64,000 nucleotides of DNA from Saprospiraceae bacterium (GTDB taxonomy: Bacteria > Bacteroidota > Bacteroidia > Chitinophagales > Saprospiraceae), in NCBI GenBank assembly GCA_028285545.1, contig JANQPA010000105.1:1-64000 (forward strand), written 5' to 3'. Within the stretch, counting starts at the first letter, position 1, and every line of letters starts with the position of its first letter. This document shows, piece after piece, positions 61,208 through 64,000 of this stretch. Made by a program: the position numbers and the translations under genes. A model generated the notes under the pieces. It was not told the DNA's origin. It searched no databases and saw only the letters and a list, made by a program, of their open reading frames with translations.

Positions 61208-63856
61208 TTACCGCTTAAGAATTGGCCATAGCAAAAAACCATCCTCATTATCCAGACGGATTATATAATGTCCTTTTGGCAAATCTCCTAGAGTTAAGTC
61301 TGTTTGAGTTTTTCCCGCCATCTGAGTTCCAGACCATTTCCGAACTGGGCGGCCCATCCCATCATAAAGTTGTATAAGATAATTGCCAGCTTTATTGCTT
61401 CTCCAAATTACCGTAATTTGATCTACAGTCGGATTTGGGTAAGCCTCAAATTCTAACTTTCTGAATGCAACCAGAGGTTCTTTTTGTGGATTTGCTTGGG
61501 TGCCAGAATTTAGTTTAATGATAAATGCATGCTTTTCTATGCCAGATAAAGATTTAATTTCCCCACTTAGATAAAGATCTTTTCCAATTCGTGTAAAATG
61601 TTCTACCTCAGGTAGAATATAAGATATATTGTAAATTACTTCATCCGCTAAGATTTTCCCCGTAGAATCTATTTGTATGGTCCGTATTTCATAATCATTG
61701 TAAGCTAATGGCTTAAGTTCCGAACCTACTAATGCCATTACAATATTGCTTTTATTATCATAGAGAGCTTGATATGTAATTATTCTCCCTAGTTCATACC
61801 CTAAATCCTCAGGTTCAACTATTTTTAACTCTATTATATTTCCATTCTCTGTATTTACTCTGATAAAATATCCATTTTCGGCATCATCGAGATAAGTACC
61901 ACTAATAAGCAATTCCGATTGATCATTGCTTAATACTACATTTTCAATGCTTGTATCGGTATTTTTTGGAAGATCTACTTTTTTAAGGAAGCGAATGGAG
62001 GCATCTGATTCGTGACCGATTATTATGACTGTATTTGATTTCCTAAATATATTATCATCTGAGGCTTTTAGACCTACAGAATAAATACGATCCAGAGAAT
62101 CAGCATTTACATAAAAAGGCTCCGTAGGATAAAAAGAAATGGTATCAATTCTGCTTGCTATCTTAACCTGAAATGAGGTGTCGCAAGCAAACAAATAGGG
62201 TCGATACCCATAGAATCCATCATCAAATACTGCCCCCATTACTACTCCTAAAATACCGTAACTCGTTGGAGTTACTTTTTGTGAACCATCTGCTAAAAAT
62301 CTGGGAGCTGGGTTGAATTCGGCAACTCCAGCACCCAATTCACTTGCTTGTAAAACCTTCAGACTATCATCAAAACGGAAAAAAGAAACTCGATCCCTTT
62401 GGTTTACAAATCCCATGTACCCATTAGTCACTCTTATTAATTGGGATAATTCATTTGCGGAAGATATATCACTAGCATATTTGCCAATTTCATAAGAACT
62501 AAGAATTTGTCCATTTCGATCTCCTGTCTTGGAATTCACGAATTCCATACCCCAGGTAGGTCGGGAACCTCCAACTTCTCCAGTTTGTTTTAAACTTAAT
62601 AAGGGGGTTTCGGTGCCCTTAAAGGAAGGAATAGAAAAAGCTCCATAATAACTGAATACCCCCCTTCCTGAACTTCGTCCTGTCAAATCTAATGTGTCGG
62701 CAAATGACGCTGTCGAATCCACATATGTTATAGCTCTTATCCCTAAGGAAGAATTGGAAAAGGTGTTTACTGCTAAAATGTTGCCGTCCAGATCAGGTTC
62801 GCTTAGTCTATAAGTATTTTCGTAGTTTTCAAGTACCACTATTGTATCTAAAGCATCATGAGTAAAATCAATCCGATAGGCATTCCTTCCCACCGCATAA
62901 AGGGAATTATTTAAATAGTTTAATCGATTGTTTGAGCCTCTTAGACCTCGAGGTGCAAATATGGTATCTACTATTGGATTATGGCCTGTACCTCTTTTCA
63001 ATAAATAAGTGTTTAATCCTCCATCTATGGTTGCATAAGCATCTACGTTTGGAACATAAACCAGATTTGAGGAAAAATTAAATCCCCCTATTCCCCTAGG
63101 TTTATATTCGTCCGTCTGAGAAAGATCATTTACCTTAAACTCTCTAATTAAAAAATCCTTTCTAAATTTAGCAGAGTCTCGAGTTATTAAACCAAGTCCA
63201 ATTCGGTCAGGCTCCACTTGTAAAATATTAATGGCTCTGAAATCTGAATAACTGCCCCTGGGGAATGCGTCATCTACTTGATGCCTAATGGTAAGTGTAT
63301 TCATATCTACAGTAGTCAAAACATAATCAAATTCAACGAAGGCTGAATTTTCAATCCCTACAAGGCTTACAGATAAAACAATCAATAAGCTATCAGTTGC
63401 TAAAATTCCAATTGGGATTTCTAAATCAGGAACTACATCTAAAATGGTCTCAGATAAGATTGAATCCAAATTTGGGGAAAACTGGACAATTCTCGTTCGC
63501 TCCCTGACGGTGGGCTCCGTTTCCCGAATGTTATAGACAAGCCAAATGCTACTATCGGGTGCCTGACTAAGTTTAGCAACTGTAGAAGTACCAATGGGAT
63601 CTAAATCAAAAGAACTAAGAATCGTACCCTCAGTATTAATCCAGTCTACATTCACAGAATAATTGATCTTACCTGGTCTATTCTGAAGAGTGGCAATTGC
63701 AAAACCCCCATTGACTAATCCTATTAAATCGTTTGCACGACTCAAAGTATCGATAAAATTATCATTATAGAATTTAAAGTATTCGGTTTGAAGCTGGGCA
63801 TTCAGATTGGTATTCAATAAAAAGGCAATTAAACTCAGGGTAAATATTTTTTTCAT
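61208..63856 (-). CDS. Type IX secretion cargo protein, unknown function
   Basis: The 882-residue protein has a signal peptide (IFTLSLIAFLLNTNLNAQ) and a long beta-rich body of loosely repeated strands (possible beta propeller). The C-terminal ~75 residues form a Por_Secre_tail domain: FEAYPNPTVDQITVIWRSNK, GNYLIQLYDGMGRPV, GDLPKGHYIIRLDNEDG. This targets the protein across the outer membrane by T9SS. Many Asp/Ser-rich loops suggest Ca-binding or adhesion, which is a guess. It is single; 162 bp separate it from glpD. Confidence 0.85.
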   Translation of the reverse strand: MKKIFTLSLIAFLLNTNLNAQLQTEYFKFYNDNFIDTLSRANDLIGLVNGGFAIATLQNRPGKINYSVNVDWINTEGTILSSFDLDPIGTSTVAKLSQAPDSSIWLVYNIRETEPTVRERTRIVQFSPNLDSILSETILDVVPDLEIPIGILATDSLLIVLSVSLVGIENSAFVEFDYVLTTVDMNTLTIRHQVDDAFPRGSYSDFRAINILQVEPDRIGLGLITRDSAKFRKDFLIREFKVNDLSQTDEYKPRGIGGFNFSSNLVYVPNVDAYATIDGGLNTYLLKRGTGHNPIVDTIFAPRGLRGSNNRLNYLNNSLYAVGRNAYRIDFTHDALDTIVVLENYENTYRLSEPDLDGNILAVNTFSNSSLGIRAITYVDSTASFADTLDLTGRSSGRGVFSYYGAFSIPSFKGTETPLLSLKQTGEVGGSRPTWGMEFVNSKTGDRNGQILSSYEIGKYASDISSANELSQLIRVTNGYMGFVNQRDRVSFFRFDDSLKVLQASELGAGVAEFNPAPRFLADGSQKVTPTSYGILGVVMGAVFDDGFYGYRPYLFACDTSFQVKIASRIDTISFYPTEPFYVNADSLDRIYSVGLKASDDNIFRKSNTVIIIGHESDASIRFLKKVDLPKNTDTSIENVVLSNDQSELLISGTYLDDAENGYFIRVNTENGNIIELKIVEPEDLGYELGRIITYQALYDNKSNIVMALVGSELKPLAYNDYEIRTIQIDSTGKILADEVIYNISYILPEVEHFTRIGKDLYLSGEIKSLSGIEKHAFIIKLNSGTQANPQKEPLVAFRKLEFEAYPNPTVDQITVIWRSNKAGNYLIQLYDGMGRPVRKWSGTQMAGKTQTDLTLGDLPKGHYIIRLDNEDGFLLWPILKR

Positions 63857-64000
63857 TTACAAAAATTTTGGGTTCAGAGATCAAGAAAGTGATAAATAGA
63901 ATTTAAGGTCTGTTTGAGTCAGCAGGATATTTATCTGTCTCAAAAAACACAGAGGAATAGACTATATCGGAATGAGGAAAATGATGGAGAATCAACGGAA

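Overview
The window looks like a chromosomal segment of a Bacteroidota species, probably a Saprospiria/Lewinella-type or related marine lineage; the clade is inference. The evidence is a type IX secretion C-terminal sorting domain (61208-63856), a CarboxypepD_reg/TonB-receptor-like outer-membrane protein (26517-29387), many short lipoprotein or secretory signals ending in Cys or AQ, a SigZ-type sigma factor, AT-rich spacers and almost no Shine-Dalgarno sites. No rRNA, tRNA or CRISPR array was recognised.

Layout. 1-3600 is a low-GC accessory patch: an IS256-family transposase, an overlapping GNAT/XRE-HTH gene pair that resembles a toxin-antitoxin module, and an HNH-type nuclease-like gene. 3600-12750 holds a helical-repeat protein of unknown role, an alpha-glucan phosphorylase, two small outer-membrane-barrel-like proteins, and a secreted protein built of four tandem repeats. 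12770-20000 holds a sphingosine-1-phosphate-lyase-like PLP enzyme, a membrane protein with an effector-associated-domain-11-like N terminus, a secreted HExxH protein, arsM with a sigZ sigma factor, and a serine hydrolase with TPRs. 20159-24652 is a two-component system followed by a tandem pair of thioredoxin-fold lipoproteins. 24796-29766 holds a trans-3-hydroxyproline-dehydratase-like protein, a GxxExxY protein bordered by palindromic repeats, and the outer-membrane receptor. 29922-46061 is mainly catabolic: GH78 rhamnosidase, acyl-CoA dehydrogenase-like protein, GT39-like transferase, M19 dipeptidase, FAD/Fe-S oxidoreductase, amidohydrolase, tryptophan 2,3-dioxygenase-like protein, a methyltransferase and a GH3 hexosaminidase. 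46178-49119 is a PadR/FtsX-type permease operon. 49371-57812 is mixed metabolism and ends in a striking NCS1-permease/chorismate-mutase fusion. 57823-61045 is glpD-glpK, followed by a T9SS cargo protein.

The most interesting signals are: (1) a dispersed palindromic repeat family (about 70 bp, longer in two copies) present at five sites, two of which flank a GxxExxY PD-(D/E)XK gene; (2) the same pair of direct repeats, spaced by exactly 21 bp, at two loci 27 kb apart, at nearly the same distance from a start codon, which suggests a shared AraC-type operator; (3) the in-frame fusion of the first two NCS1 transmembrane segments to an AroQ-gamma-like chorismate mutase; (4) the four-repeat secreted protein; (5) the GNAT-HTH pair; and (6) short tandem repeats in inverted orientation between convergent genes.

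Starts were moved downstream to an ATG where the longest reading frame began at TTG or preceded an obvious signal peptide. All functions are assigned by reading motifs; no database search was possible.
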